A stretch of DNA of 50,782 nt from Cellvibrionales bacterium (GTDB lineage Bacteria; Pseudomonadota; Gammaproteobacteria; Pseudomonadales; GM7GCV1), in NCBI GenBank assembly GCA_014323765.1, contig JACONM010000038.1, positions 1-50,782 of the forward strand. Direction: 5' to 3'. The notes under the pieces are model-generated. The model worked only from the letters and a program-made list of their open reading frames with translations. It ran no database searches and had not been told where the DNA came from. Made by a program: the position numbers and the translations under genes. Of this stretch, positions 28,429-37,902 are shown piece by piece; position 1 is the first letter of the stretch; each line of letters opens with the position of its first letter.

Positions 28429-29718
28429 CTAAGCTGTAAGGAGTGAAAAGCCTATCTGCTTATCGCTGAGCGATGCTAACAGGGTGTCTGTTTGTGCTAG
28501 GGGCGGACTCATTGCCGTTGCCCTGGTTAGTTCGTAGTCGATTAGTCCGGACCGAGTCACATTGCGGTCTGCGCCAAAGGAAGAATCGATGCGGGCGATG
28601 TGTTCGGCGAAAACTTGGGCTGCCATTGCGGGGAAGGCGTTGCCAATTTGGGTGGCGATGCTTTGGTTGCTGCCGGCAAAATTGAAATGGTCGGGGAAAG
28701 ATTGCAATCTGGCGCATTCTCGATAGGTCAATGGCCGGTTAAAAACTGGGTGGATAAACTCTCTTGCCGCGGCACTGGTTATGGTTAAGGATGCAAGCTG
28801 GCCTTGCAGTCGCTTTAAGCCGCTGGGGGCACCGCCGCGTTTTTCCGTGGGTGTGCCATCTTTTACTCGGCGATATGCTCTGCGCTTAAAACTTTTTGGC
28901 CAATATGCTTCGGGTAAGTGTTGCATGGTTTGGCCCGGTTTTAGTGCGGCGATCGCGGCGGCTTGGGTTTGCGTGGGCGTTGTCGTATGCTGGCGGAATG
29001 TGCTGCTGCCGGCGCGCATTCGGGCATCGTAGTCGTTTTCTGGCGCGGGTGATCTGTATGGAACCGCGTCTTCCATTTTATCGCTGGCTTGCCCAAGTGG
29101 GAAAATGGCATCGGCGAGGGTTGGGCCGGGAGGGAGGCTGTTGATATTTTTATGTTTGCCCGAATTAAAGGAGAATTGGGGAATCGGAAATTGAAAGGCT
29201 ACGCCTAAACGGTTGCCTAGGATAATGACTCTTTTTCTTCCTTGTGGGAGACCGAAGCTGGCAAAGTTGACTTTCTCGATGCGGATAAGGTAGCCGAGCT
29301 CGATGAATTTTTTTGCCAGTAGGAAAACGCTTTTACCGCGGTTGGAAGTCAATAAACCTTCGACATTTTCAAATAGGAACCATTTTGGTTTAAGCCGTTC
29401 AACTAGTCCGAGATACGCAAAAATTAGCCGGTTTCTTTTATCGTCGGCATTCTTTTGCCCGGCACTGCTGAAGCCTTGGCAGGGCGGTCCGCCGATTAGG
29501 GCGAGAGGGTCGTGCGCCGCGTCGATGGCGGCTAGAAAATCTGCCGATGGTTCGTTCAAGTCGGTGTGAAAAGGTTTTAAGCCGATGTTTTGTTCGTAGG
29601 TCAAACAGGCATCCTGATCGTGATCCGCTGCGATCAGCGGTTTCAACCCGGCTTGTGCGAAGCCTAGAGACATGCCGCCTGCGCCGCAGAATAGGGAAAT
29701 TGTGGTTTCTTCCGCCAT
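28429..29718 (-). CDS. DNA (cytosine-5) methyltransferase
   Basis: A 429-residue C5 methyltransferase with motifs in order: I SLFCGAGGMSLGF, IV GGPPCQGFSSAG with the catalytic Cys, VI ENVEG, VIII QGRKRVIILG, a target-recognition region of about 130 residues, IX RPLTYRECARLQSFPDHF and X QIGNAFP. It transfers a methyl group from SAM to cytosine in a sequence that cannot be read here. No cognate endonuclease gene is adjacent, so it may be solitary or belong with a nuclease elsewhere. There is a short extra tail of about 45 residues after motif X. Confidence 0.93.
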   Translation of the reverse strand: MAEETTISLFCGAGGMSLGFAQAGLKPLIAADHDQDACLTYEQNIGLKPFHTDLNEPSADFLAAIDAAHDPLALIGGPPCQGFSSAGQKNADDKRNRLIFAYLGLVERLKPKWFLFENVEGLLTSNRGKSVFLLAKKFIELGYLIRIEKVNFASFGLPQGRKRVIILGNRLGVAFQFPIPQFSFNSGKHKNINSLPPGPTLADAIFPLGQASDKMEDAVPYRSPAPENDYDARMRAGSSTFRQHTTTPTQTQAAAIAALKPGQTMQHLPEAYWPKSFKRRAYRRVKDGTPTEKRGGAPSGLKRLQGQLASLTITSAAAREFIHPVFNRPLTYRECARLQSFPDHFNFAGSNQSIATQIGNAFPAMAAQVFAEHIARIDSSFGADRNVTRSGLIDYELTRATAMSPPLAQTDTLLASLSDKQIGFSLLTA

Positions 29719-29814
29719 CTTGAATGCTGCTTTCTTCGCTTGGGATAGTGTGGAGGCTTGTGCGGACTGTGTCTAGCTATTCTTGCACTGTTTTTGCTGG
29801 CTGCGGGGGTGGGC

Positions 29815-30444
29815 TTAGGCGGGTGGGCCGCTGTGGAATCTTAGTTGGTTGTCGGGGGTTTCGATTAGTTCTTTTTCTTGGGTTAGGAAGTGGGTGGTTC
29901 GGGTGGTTATGGTTTGCTTTGGGTTTGGGGTGTTGGTGGCGGTTTGTTGGGCTAGTTTTAGGTAGGTTTGGAAGTGGCGGGCTTCGGAGGTTAGTAGAGA
30001 TTGGTAGAAAGTGCGGAGTTTGGGGTCTAGGTGGTCTAGTAGGGTGAAGAAACGTTCGCAGGAACGGGCTTCGATGATGGCGCCGATGATTAGGTGGTCG
30101 ATGAGGCGGGCGGGGTCTTTGGAGCGGATGTGGCGGTGGAGGGCGGCGGCGTAGCGGGAGGCGGATAGGGGGGCGTAGGGGATTTGGCGTTCTTGGAGTA
30201 GGCTGAGGACTTGTTCGAAGTGGCGGAGTTCTTCGCGGACTAGGCGGGACATTTGGTGGAGTAATTTTGGGTCTTGCGGGTAGCGGTGGATTAGGGCGAG
30301 GGCGGTGGCGGCGGCTTTTTTTTCGCAGTTGGCGTGGTCGATGAGTAGCGTGGGGAGGTCGGCGGCGGCGGCTTTGGCCCAGGCTTGTGGGGTGCGGCAG
30401 GGGAGGAAGTCTAAGATGGGTTGGAGGTGCTTTTGGGGGTCCAT
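29815..30444 (-). CDS. miaE: tRNA-(ms2io6A37) hydroxylase
   Basis: A 209-residue ferritin-like di-iron protein. Di-iron ligand helices are visible as IDHANCEKKAAATAL, RLVREELRHFEQVL, GAIIEARSCERFF and TSEARHFQTYL, the two ExxH-type pairs of MiaE. It hydroxylates the isopentenyl group of ms2i6A at position 37 of tRNA, as in Salmonella and Pseudomonas. The coding strand is strongly A/C-rich. It runs divergently from acnB with 329 bases between the starts. Confidence 0.88.
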   Translation of the reverse strand: MDPQKHLQPILDFLPCRTPQAWAKAAAADLPTLLIDHANCEKKAAATALALIHRYPQDPKLLHQMSRLVREELRHFEQVLSLLQERQIPYAPLSASRYAAALHRHIRSKDPARLIDHLIIGAIIEARSCERFFTLLDHLDPKLRTFYQSLLTSEARHFQTYLKLAQQTATNTPNPKQTITTRTTHFLTQEKELIETPDNQLRFHSGPPA

Positions 30445-30720
30445 GGGCTTAGGTCCTGGGCGGGGCGGTAGAGTTTGCCTGAGATCGTAATCGCACTTTT
30501 GATGAATTTGGGTTTGGGGTTTAGGCGGGTAGGGGCGTAATGGGGCGACTATGGGTGCGGACTGCGTTTAGGCGGCGAGGGGTGCAGCGTTTTTGGCGGG
30601 CGGCGATCGCAGAATCAAAATTCCAGTTTTGTGGTAGTAAAGGGGTGAGGCGGTGGCTGTCAACGGTGGGGCGATTTTCGGGTAGAATCGGCGGTCTGCT
30701 TGGCTGTGGTTCTTGCTGTT

Positions 30721-30748
30721 TTGTCGCGCTGTCTTGGGCCATTATAGC
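30721..30748 (+). promoter_or_regulatory. Candidate acnB promoter
   Basis: TTGTCG (30721-30726), 16-base spacer, TATAGC (30743-30748), 25 bases before the acnB start. The rest of the 329-base gap between miaE and acnB (30445-30720) is G/T-rich on this strand and shows no gene or clear operator. Consensus matching only. Confidence 0.4.
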
Positions 30749-30773
30749 TGCCTGTTTTTAAGAGGATATGCCT

Positions 30774-33398
30774 GTGTTGGATTCTTATCGCCGTCATGTT
30801 GAGGAGCGCGCTGCTGCGGGGGTGCCGCCGAAGCCGTTGAACCCGGAGCAGGTCGCGGGACTACTGGAACTGTTGCCCGATCCGCCAGCGGGGGAGGCGG
30901 AGGAGTTGCTTGCGTTGTTGGCCGAGCGGGTGCCGCCGGGGGTGGATGAGGCGGCCTATGTGAAGGCGGGGTTTTTGTCGGCCATTGCCAAAGGGGAAGA
31001 GAAATGTGCGCTGATTAGTGCGGCGCAGGCGGTGGAGTGGTTGGGCGGCATGCATGGCGGCTATAACATTGCCACTTTGGTGGAATTGTTGGATGACGAA
31101 AAACTGGCTGGGGCGGCGGGGGAGCAATTAAAGCGGACTTTGTTGATGTTTGATGCCTTCCATGATGTGGAGGAAAAGGCGCGGGCGGGGAATGCGGCGG
31201 CGCAGGCGGTGATGGAATCTTGGGCGGCGGGGGAGTGGTTCACCCGGCGGGCGGCGGTGGCGGAGTCGATTCGGGTTGTGGTGTTTAAGGTGACCGGGGA
31301 GATCAATACCGATGATTTATCGCCGGCACCGGATGCTTGGAGCCGGCCGGACATTCCGTTGCATGCGCGGGCTTGTTTTAAGATGGCGCGGGAGGGGTTG
31401 GAGCCGGATGAGCCGGGGGTGACCGGGCCTATGCGGCAGATCGAGCAGATTAAGGGGCAGGGGTTGCCGGTGGCGTTTGTGGGGGATGTGGTGGGGACGG
31501 GGTCGTCGCGGAAGTCGGCGACTAATTCGCTGCTGTGGTTTTTTGGTGAGGATCTGCCGGGGGTGCCGAATAAGCGTGGCGGCGGGGTGTGCATTGGCGG
31601 CAAGGTGGCGCCGATTTTTTACAACACTATGCAGGATGCCGGGGCGTTGGTTTTTGAGGCCCCGGTCGAGCGGCTGAATATGGGCGATGTGATCGAGATT
31701 CGTCCCTATGACGGGCAGATTTTGGGGGCGGATGGGGCGGTGCTGAGTGAGTTTCGGCTGAAGTCGGAGGTGCTGCTGGATGAAGTGCGGGCGGGCGGGC
31801 GCATCAATTTGATTATTGGGCGTGGGCTGACGGCTAAGGCGCGGGAATCGCTGGGGCTGCCGGCTTCTGACCTGTTTCGGGTGCCGGTCGCGCCGGCGGA
31901 TACGGGCAAGGGTTTTACGCTGGCGCAGAAAATGGTGGGGCGCGCTTGTGGGTTGCCGGAAGGGGAAGGCATTCGCCCGGGGACTTATTGCGAGCCGCGT
32001 ATGACCACGGTGGGGTCGCAGGATACGACTGGGCCTATGACCCGCGATGAGCTGAAGGATTTGGCTTGTTTGGGGTTTTCGGCGGACCTGACTATGCAGT
32101 CGTTTTGCCACACGGCGGCGTACCCGAAGCCGGTGGATATCGATACGCAGCATAGTTTGCCGGATTTTATTCGGACCCGTGGCGGGGTGTCGTTGCGGCC
32201 GGGGGATGGGATTATTCATTCGTGGTTGAATCGCATGTTGTTGCCGGACACTGTGGGCACGGGCGGCGATTCGCATACGCGGTTTCCGTTAGGGATTTCC
32301 TTTCCGGCCGGCTCTGGGCTGGTGGCTTTTGCGGCGGCGACGGGGGTTATGCCGCTGGATATGCCGGAATCGGTGCTGGTGCGGTTTCGCGGGGAGATGC
32401 AGCCGGGGATTACGCTGCGGGATCTGGTGCATGCCATTCCGCTCTATGCCATTAAAGCGGGGCTGCTGACGGTGGCGAAGCAGGGCAAGAAGAACGTTTT
32501 TTCCGGGCGGATTTTGGAGATTGAGGGCTTGCGGGATCTGACCGTGGAGCAGGCGTTTGAGCTGTCCGATGCGTCGGCGGAGCGGTCGGCGGCTGGCTGT
32601 ACCATCGAATTGGACGATGCGCCTTTGGCAGAGTATCTGCGGTCTAACATCGTGCTGTTGCGCTCGATGATCGCCGATGGGTACGGCGATGCCCGCACTT
32701 TGGAACGCCGCGCTCGTAAGATGGAGGATTTTTTGGCGGATCCGCGGCTGCTGAAACGCGATGCCGATGCCGAATATGCCGCCATTTTGGATATTGATCT
32801 GGCGGAGATTCGCGAGCCGATCGTTTGCTGCCCGAATGACCCGGACGATGCGCGGTTTTTGTCGGAGGTGGCGGGCGATGCGGTGGATGAGGTGTTTATT
32901 GGCTCTTGTATGACCAATATTGGGCATTTTCGGGCGGCGGGTCGTATGTTGGAAAAGCATGCGGGCGGCGGCATTGCGACCCGTTTGTGGTTGGCGCCGC
33001 CGACTAAGATGGACGAGCATCAGCTGATGGAGGAGGGCTATTACAATATCTTTGGCCGCGTTGGGGCGCGTACGGAGATGCCGGGCTGTTCGCTGTGCAT
33101 GGGCAATCAGGCGCGGGTGGCGCCGGGCTGCACTGTGCTGTCGACTTCCACGCGCAATTTTCCCAATCGGTTGGGCGATGGGGCCAATGTGTATTTGTGT
33201 TCGGCGGAATTGGCGGCGGTGGGGGCGATTTTGGGGCGGTTGCCGAGTGCGGCGGAATATATGGAATTCGCGCAGGATTTGGATTCTATGGCGGCGGATA
33301 TTTACCGTTATTTGAATTTTGATCAGATCGAAGCTTTTCAGCGCAGTGCTGCGGATGGGCAGCGCATTGCTGCGGAGCAGATTGTTGAGGTTGCCTGA
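30774..33398 (+). CDS. acnB: Aconitate hydratase B
   Basis: 874 residues, collinear with E. coli AcnB (865). The start is taken as GTG 30774 (M-L-D-S-Y-R-R-H-V, matching E. coli MLEEYRKHV) because AGAGG lies 8 bases upstream; the ATG at 30768 is too close to it. Landmarks are [19 protein letters not shown] (here GEINTDDLS...), [42 protein letters not shown], and the cluster Cys motif [13 protein letters not shown]. It binds a [4Fe-4S] cluster and interconverts citrate and isocitrate in the TCA cycle. The coding strand is exceptionally G-rich. Confidence 0.96.
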   Translation: MLDSYRRHVEERAAAGVPPKPLNPEQVAGLLELLPDPPAGEAEELLALLAERVPPGVDEAAYVKAGFLSAIAKGEEKCALISAAQAVEWLGGMHGGYNIATLVELLDDEKLAGAAGEQLKRTLLMFDAFHDVEEKARAGNAAAQAVMESWAAGEWFTRRAAVAESIRVVVFKVTGEINTDDLSPAPDAWSRPDIPLHARACFKMAREGLEPDEPGVTGPMRQIEQIKGQGLPVAFVGDVVGTGSSRKSATNSLLWFFGEDLPGVPNKRGGGVCIGGKVAPIFYNTMQDAGALVFEAPVERLNMGDVIEIRPYDGQILGADGAVLSEFRLKSEVLLDEVRAGGRINLIIGRGLTAKARESLGLPASDLFRVPVAPADTGKGFTLAQKMVGRACGLPEGEGIRPGTYCEPRMTTVGSQDTTGPMTRDELKDLACLGFSADLTMQSFCHTAAYPKPVDIDTQHSLPDFIRTRGGVSLRPGDGIIHSWLNRMLLPDTVGTGGDSHTRFPLGISFPAGSGLVAFAAATGVMPLDMPESVLVRFRGEMQPGITLRDLVHAIPLYAIKAGLLTVAKQGKKNVFSGRILEIEGLRDLTVEQAFELSDASAERSAAGCTIELDDAPLAEYLRSNIVLLRSMIADGYGDARTLERRARKMEDFLADPRLLKRDADAEYAAILDIDLAEIREPIVCCPNDPDDARFLSEVAGDAVDEVFIGSCMTNIGHFRAAGRMLEKHAGGGIATRLWLAPPTKMDEHQLMEEGYYNIFGRVGARTEMPGCSLCMGNQARVAPGCTVLSTSTRNFPNRLGDGANVYLCSAELAAVGAILGRLPSAAEYMEFAQDLDSMAADIYRYLNFDQIEAFQRSAADGQRIAAEQIVEVA

Positions 33399-33413
33399 GA
33401 TTTTTGGCGGGGT

Positions 33414-34544
33414 TTAGGCTTGCCAGCCGGTGGACGGTGGTTTGGCGGGTTGCAATTCCAATCCTGCGGCGGCGGAGTCGGCGGCTCCTTTGCCTAGTTT
33501 GATCAGCAGTCGCAGGTCGTTTTTTGATTCGGCGAAGGCGATGGCGCTGTCGTAGCTGATCACCCCCTCGCGGTACAGATCGTGCAATGCCTGATCGAAG
33601 GTTTGCATGCCCTCTTTGCGGGATTTGCCCATTATCTCTTTGATTTCGTCCACCTCGCCTTGGCGGATTAGGTCGGCGACTCGCGGGGTGTTTATCATTA
33701 CTTCTACCGCGGCGCGGTGGTCGCCGTTCACGGTGGGGACTAGCTGTTGGGCTACGAAGCCGCGTAGGTTGAGGGAGAGCTCGTGCAGTAGGTAGTTGCG
33801 CTGGTGGGGTGGGAAGAAGTTGATCACCCGATTCATCGCCTGGTTGGCGTTGTTGGCGTGCAGGCTGGCCAGCACTAGGTGGCCGGTGTTGCTCATGCCG
33901 ATCGCCTGCCGCATGCTTTGCTGGTCACGAATCTCGCCGATTAGGATGACGTCCGGGGCTTGGCGCAGGGCGTTTTCTAGGGCATTTTCCCAGCTTAGGG
34001 TGTCGACGCCGATCTCGCGTTGGGTGACGATGCAGCGGTCGTGGCGGTGGATGTATTCGATCGGGTCTTCGACGGTGACGATGTGGCCGCTGCTGTGTTG
34101 GTTGCGGTGGGAGATCAAGGCGGCTAGGCTGGTAGATTTGCCGGTGCCGGTGCCGCCGACTAGGATCACAATGCCGCGCTTTTCCATGCACAGGTCGAGT
34201 AAAACTGGCGGTAGGAATAGGTCGGCGTGGGTGGGGATGATGGTTTTAATGCGCCGCACTACCATGCCGATGCAGCCCATTTGGAAAAAGGCGTTGACGC
34301 GGAAGCGTTCTTCCCGTTGGCAGACTAGGGCGTAGTTGAGCTCTTTTTCTTGCATGAATTTCTCGCGCTGTGGGGCTTCCATGGTGGCCAGCACCATCTC
34401 CCGCGCCGTCGCTTCATCGAGGGCGGTTTGGCCCACCGAGCGCACTTGGCCCTGCAATTTGACGGACGGCGGGCGACCTACGGCGATAAAGAGGTCTGAG
34501 CCATCGCGCTCGACCAATAGGTCTAGGAGGGGTTGCAATTCCAT
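33414..34544 (-). CDS. pilU: Type IV pilus retraction ATPase accessory, PilU
   Basis: 376 residues from ATG 34544 (P. aeruginosa PilU is 382). Motifs are Walker A VGGTGTGKSTSLAAL, IVTVEDPIEYIHRH, the Walker B-type DVILIGEIRD and LVLASLHANNANQAMNRV. The C-terminal end is the longer PilU-type tail. It follows pilT by 32 bases on the same strand. It works with PilT to retract pili, needed for twitching and DNA uptake. It is convergent with acnB, 15 bases apart. Confidence 0.93.
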   Translation of the reverse strand: MELQPLLDLLVERDGSDLFIAVGRPPSVKLQGQVRSVGQTALDEATAREMVLATMEAPQREKFMQEKELNYALVCQREERFRVNAFFQMGCIGMVVRRIKTIIPTHADLFLPPVLLDLCMEKRGIVILVGGTGTGKSTSLAALISHRNQHSSGHIVTVEDPIEYIHRHDRCIVTQREIGVDTLSWENALENALRQAPDVILIGEIRDQQSMRQAIGMSNTGHLVLASLHANNANQAMNRVINFFPPHQRNYLLHELSLNLRGFVAQQLVPTVNGDHRAAVEVMINTPRVADLIRQGEVDEIKEIMGKSRKEGMQTFDQALHDLYREGVISYDSAIAFAESKNDLRLLIKLGKGAADSAAAGLELQPAKPPSTGWQA

Positions 34545-34576
34545 GGGGCGGGTCTCGAGCGGTGGTGGTGGCGGGT

Positions 34577-35623
34577 TTAGAAGTTTTCCGGCAGTTTGGC
34601 TTTGGCGCGCGCCACTTGGCGGCTGATTATTTGCCGCTGGCACAGTTCTAGCAGGGCTTGGTCGAGGGTTTGCATGCCGGCCTGCTGGCCGGTTTGAATG
34701 GCGGAATACATTTGTGCCACTTTGCCTTCGCGAATCAGGTTGCGCACCGCCGGGGTGCCGACCATGATTTCATGCGCCGCCACTCGTCCGCCGCCCTCGC
34801 CCTGTCTTTTCAGTAAGACTTGAGCGATTACGGCGCGTAGGGATTCGGAGAGCATGGTTTGGACGAGGTTTTGTTCGTCGGCGGGGAAGGCACCGATGAT
34901 GCGGTCTACCGTTTTGGAAGCCGAGTTGGTGTGCAGGGTGGCGAAGACTAGGGCACCGGTTTCCGCCGCGGTGATCGCTAGGCGGATGGTTTCTAGGTCG
35001 CGCATTTCGCCGACCACCATGACATCGACATTGGCGCGGATGCCGGAGCGGAGCGCGTTGTTAAAGCTGAGGGTGTCGCGATGCACTTCGCGTTGGCTGA
35101 TCAGGCATTTTTTGTTGGGGTGGACAAATTCGATCGGGTCTTCGACGGTGAGAATGTGTTCGTGGCGGTTGCTGTTGATGTGGTCGACCATGGCGGCCAG
35201 CGTGGTGCTTTTGCCGGTGCCGGCGGGGCCCACCACTAGGACTAGGCCGTTGGGCTGCATACTGAGGGTTTGGAAAATGGGGCCGAAGCCGAGGTCTTGC
35301 AGCGAGGCGACTTGGGTTGGCACGATGCGGATGGCGCAGCTGGGGCCGCGGCTCTGGTTGAAGGCGTTGACGCGGAAGCGGGCTAGATCGGCGATTTCGA
35401 AGGAGAAATCGACCTCCATAAATTCTTCGTAATGCTTGCGTTGGCGATCGTTCATGATGCTGTGGACCATTTGCAAGGCTTGGTTTGGTTCCAGCGGCGG
35501 GGCTTTTAGCCGCCGTAGGTCGCCATCGACCCGCACCATGGGCGGTAGCCCGGCGGAGATCTGCACGTCCGAGGCGTTCTGCTTGATCGCAAAAGTTAGA
35601 ATTTCGGTAATATCCAAAGCCAT
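34577..35623 (-). CDS. pilT: Type IV pilus retraction ATPase PilT
   Basis: 348 residues from ATG 35623 (M-A-L-D-I-T-E-I-L), the usual PilT length. Features are Walker A GPAGTGKSTTLAAM, ILTVEDPIEFVHP, GEMRDLETIRLAITAAETGA, and the AIRNLIRE-type C-terminal motif as AVRNLIREGK. One oddity: the segment before the GEMRD block reads LRSGIRANVDVMVV where most PilT proteins have an ALREDPD-like sequence. It is an inner-membrane-associated hexameric ATPase that depolymerises pilin. Confidence 0.93.
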   Translation of the reverse strand: MALDITEILTFAIKQNASDVQISAGLPPMVRVDGDLRRLKAPPLEPNQALQMVHSIMNDRQRKHYEEFMEVDFSFEIADLARFRVNAFNQSRGPSCAIRIVPTQVASLQDLGFGPIFQTLSMQPNGLVLVVGPAGTGKSTTLAAMVDHINSNRHEHILTVEDPIEFVHPNKKCLISQREVHRDTLSFNNALRSGIRANVDVMVVGEMRDLETIRLAITAAETGALVFATLHTNSASKTVDRIIGAFPADEQNLVQTMLSESLRAVIAQVLLKRQGEGGGRVAAHEIMVGTPAVRNLIREGKVAQMYSAIQTGQQAGMQTLDQALLELCQRQIISRQVARAKAKLPENF

Positions 35624-35670
35624 AGGCTCGCCGCCGAAAAAATCGGTCGCCCTCATAAGCGCAAAAAACT

Positions 35671-36360
35671 GTGGACAGACTAGCCGAAAACTTGGCGTTA
35701 GTAAAAGCCCGGATGGCGCGGGCGGCGCATGCGGGTGGGCGCGACCCGGCGGATTTGCGGCTGGTGGCGGTGAGCAAGGGGCAGCCAGCAGCGGCGATAC
35801 GGGCGTTGCATGCGGCGGGCCAGCGCGATTTTGGTGAAAATTATTTGCAGGAGGCACTCGGCAATATCGCGGTGCTTGAGGGGGCGGCGGGGCTTTGCTG
35901 GCACTATATCGGGGCCATTCAAAGCAATAAGACCGCCGCCATTGCGCGGCATTTTGCTTGGGTGCAGTCGGTGGAGCGCGGCAAAATTGCCCGCCGCTTG
36001 GCGGCGCAGCGTCCGCCCGACTATCCGCCGCTGAATCTGTGTATTCAGGTGAATATGGACGGCGAGCCGGGCAAGGCTGGTGTGGAGCCGGCGGGGGTGG
36101 CGGAATTGGCGGCACTGATTGCGGAATTGCCGCGGGTGCGCCTGCGCGGGCTGATGTTTATTCCGCGGCCTGCTGCTGATATGGCCGGGCAGGTGCGGGG
36201 CTGTCAGCGTGCTGCGGCACTTTTTGCCGAATTGCGGGCGCAGTATCCGGCGGTGGATACGCTGTCGCTGGGGATGAGTGCGGATTTGGAAGCGGCGGTG
36301 CAGGCTGGATCCAGCATGCTGCGTATCGGCACTGCGCTGTTTGGGGCGCGCTCGGGTTAG
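35671..36360 (+). CDS. yggS: YggS-family pyridoxal phosphate homeostasis protein
   Basis: 229 residues from a GTG start at 35671 (V/M-D-R-L-A-E-N-L). The PLP Lys lies in LVAVSKGQP; further motifs are RDFGENYLQEAL, WHYIGAIQSNK, LRGLMFIPRP and LSLGMSADLEAAVQAGSSML. It binds PLP and buffers its pool; no enzymatic reaction is known. It is divergent from pilT, as in Pseudomonas, and leads the yggS-proC-yggT-metX-metW run. Confidence 0.93.
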   Translation: MDRLAENLALVKARMARAAHAGGRDPADLRLVAVSKGQPAAAIRALHAAGQRDFGENYLQEALGNIAVLEGAAGLCWHYIGAIQSNKTAAIARHFAWVQSVERGKIARRLAAQRPPDYPPLNLCIQVNMDGEPGKAGVEPAGVAELAALIAELPRVRLRGLMFIPRPAADMAGQVRGCQRAAALFAELRAQYPAVDTLSLGMSADLEAAVQAGSSMLRIGTALFGARSG

Positions 36361-36459
36361 TGGCGCAAGCGGCAACGACAAAGTTGCTAAACTAGCGGTA
36401 TGAGCCGCACTCCCAATCCTAGCGTAGCCGCCGACGAGCAATCGATTGGCGACCTGGCG

Positions 36460-37284
36460 ATGGCTTCCATCGGCTTTGTCGGTGGCGGGGGGATGGCGTC
36501 TGCCTTGATCGGCGGGCTAGTAAAGCAGGGGGTTGCCGCCGCACAGATTTTGGTTGCCGAGCCGGTTGCTGCCCAGCGCGATATGTTGCGTGCGCAGTTC
36601 TCCACTGGCGAGCAGTTGCGGCTGCATTCGGACAGTAGTCAGATGGCGGCGGCGGAGGTGGTGGTGTTGGCGGTCAAGCCGCAGATTTTGCGTCAGGTGG
36701 CTGTCGATTTGCGCCCCTATTTGGCGGCGCAGGCTTTGGTTATTTCCATCGCTGCCGGCATTCCCATCGCCGCGCTGGAACGCTGGCTGGGGCCGCGGCC
36801 CATTGTGCGCTGTATGCCGAATACTGCCGCGCTGGTGGGGCATGGGGCGGCGGGGTTGTTTGCCAATGCGCAGTGCGACGCGGCGCAACGGCAGCGGGCG
36901 GGGGCTATTTTGGGCAGCGTGGGGTTGGCTTGTTGGGTGGAGTCGGAGGATCTGCTGGATCTGGTTACCGCCGTCTCTGGGTCCGGTCCGGCGTATTTTT
37001 TTCGGTTGGCGGAATTGGTGGCGGCGAGCGGGGCGCAGATGGGGTTACCGGCTGAGTTGGCGGCGGCATTGAGTGTGCAAACCTGTCTTGGGGCTGGGGT
37101 TTTGGCGCGGGACAGCGGTCAATCGCTGGCGGAATTGCGGCGGCAAGTGACCTCGCCGGGCGGTACTACGGCGGCGGCGTTGCAACGCTTTGCGGACGGG
37201 GGCTTGGCGGAATTGGTGCGCCGTGCTATGCAGGATTGCGCGGGCCGGGCGGCGGAATTGGCGGCGGAATACGGCGGTGATTAG
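36460..37284 (+). CDS. proC: Pyrroline-5-carboxylate reductase
   Basis: 274 residues from ATG 36460 (MASIGFVGGGGMASALIGGL); an ATG at 36400 would add a polar 20-residue tail that family members lack. The dinucleotide-binding GxGxxA/G start is followed by RCMPNTAALVGHGAAGLFA, VSGSGPAYFFRLAE and VTSPGGTTAAALQRF. It performs the last step of proline synthesis, NAD(P)H-dependent. yggT begins 2 bases after it ends. Confidence 0.93.
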   Translation: MASIGFVGGGGMASALIGGLVKQGVAAAQILVAEPVAAQRDMLRAQFSTGEQLRLHSDSSQMAAAEVVVLAVKPQILRQVAVDLRPYLAAQALVISIAAGIPIAALERWLGPRPIVRCMPNTAALVGHGAAGLFANAQCDAAQRQRAGAILGSVGLACWVESEDLLDLVTAVSGSGPAYFFRLAELVAASGAQMGLPAELAAALSVQTCLGAGVLARDSGQSLAELRRQVTSPGGTTAAALQRFADGGLAELVRRAMQDCAGRAAELAAEYGGD

Positions 37285-37286
37285 CC

Positions 37287-37889
37287 ATGGACGACACCCT
37301 GCGCCAGCTTAGCCTGTACCTGCTGCAAACGCTGGGTGGGATCTATGTTTTCGTGGCGTTGCTGCGGGTGTGGTTGCAGGTCGGTCGCGCTGATTATTAC
37401 AACCCGATCAGTCAGCTGGTGGTGCGCTTGACGCAGGGGCCGGTGCAGGGGCTGGCGCGGTTGGTGCCGGCTTGGGGGCGCATTGATCTGGCGGCGATTT
37501 TTTGGGTTTTGATTGTGCAGGTGATTTTGATTGAGGCTCTGGCATTGGCGAGCGGGGTCGGCGTTATCGATCTGTTCACTGCGCTGGCGTGGGCGGCGAT
37601 CGGCAGCCTGAACTTGCTGTTGGATATGCTGTTTTGGGGCATGCTGATTCTGATCGTGCTGAGCTTTACCACGCTGCTCGGCGGCGGGCCGCTGCGCCAC
37701 CCGGTGCTCGATCTGTTGGAGCAGCTGATGGCCCCGGTCAGTGTGCCGTTGCAGCGCATTTTGCCGCCGATGGGGGGGCTGGACCTGTCGCCCATTTTGC
37801 TGTTTATGGGGATTGGGATGGGGCGCATTTTGCTGGACGGTCTGGCGGGGGGGGTGGGAATCGAGTCGCAGTTGGTCGTCGGTTTCTAG
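37287..37889 (+). CDS. yggT: YggT-family membrane protein
   Basis: 200 residues, with the YggT pattern duplicated: about four membrane helices in two halves, each followed by a short NP-type element (DYYNPISQLVVRLTQGPVQG in the first, RHPVLDLLEQLMAPVSVPLQ in the second). The family is found next to yggS and proC throughout bacteria and has been linked to osmotic or cell-division phenotypes; its reaction is unknown. Confidence 0.9.
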   Translation: MDDTLRQLSLYLLQTLGGIYVFVALLRVWLQVGRADYYNPISQLVVRLTQGPVQGLARLVPAWGRIDLAAIFWVLIVQVILIEALALASGVGVIDLFTALAWAAIGSLNLLLDMLFWGMLILIVLSFTTLLGGGPLRHPVLDLLEQLMAPVSVPLQRILPPMGGLDLSPILLFMGIGMGRILLDGLAGGVGIESQLVVGF

Positions 37890-37902
37890 GCGGGGTAGAG
37901 CG

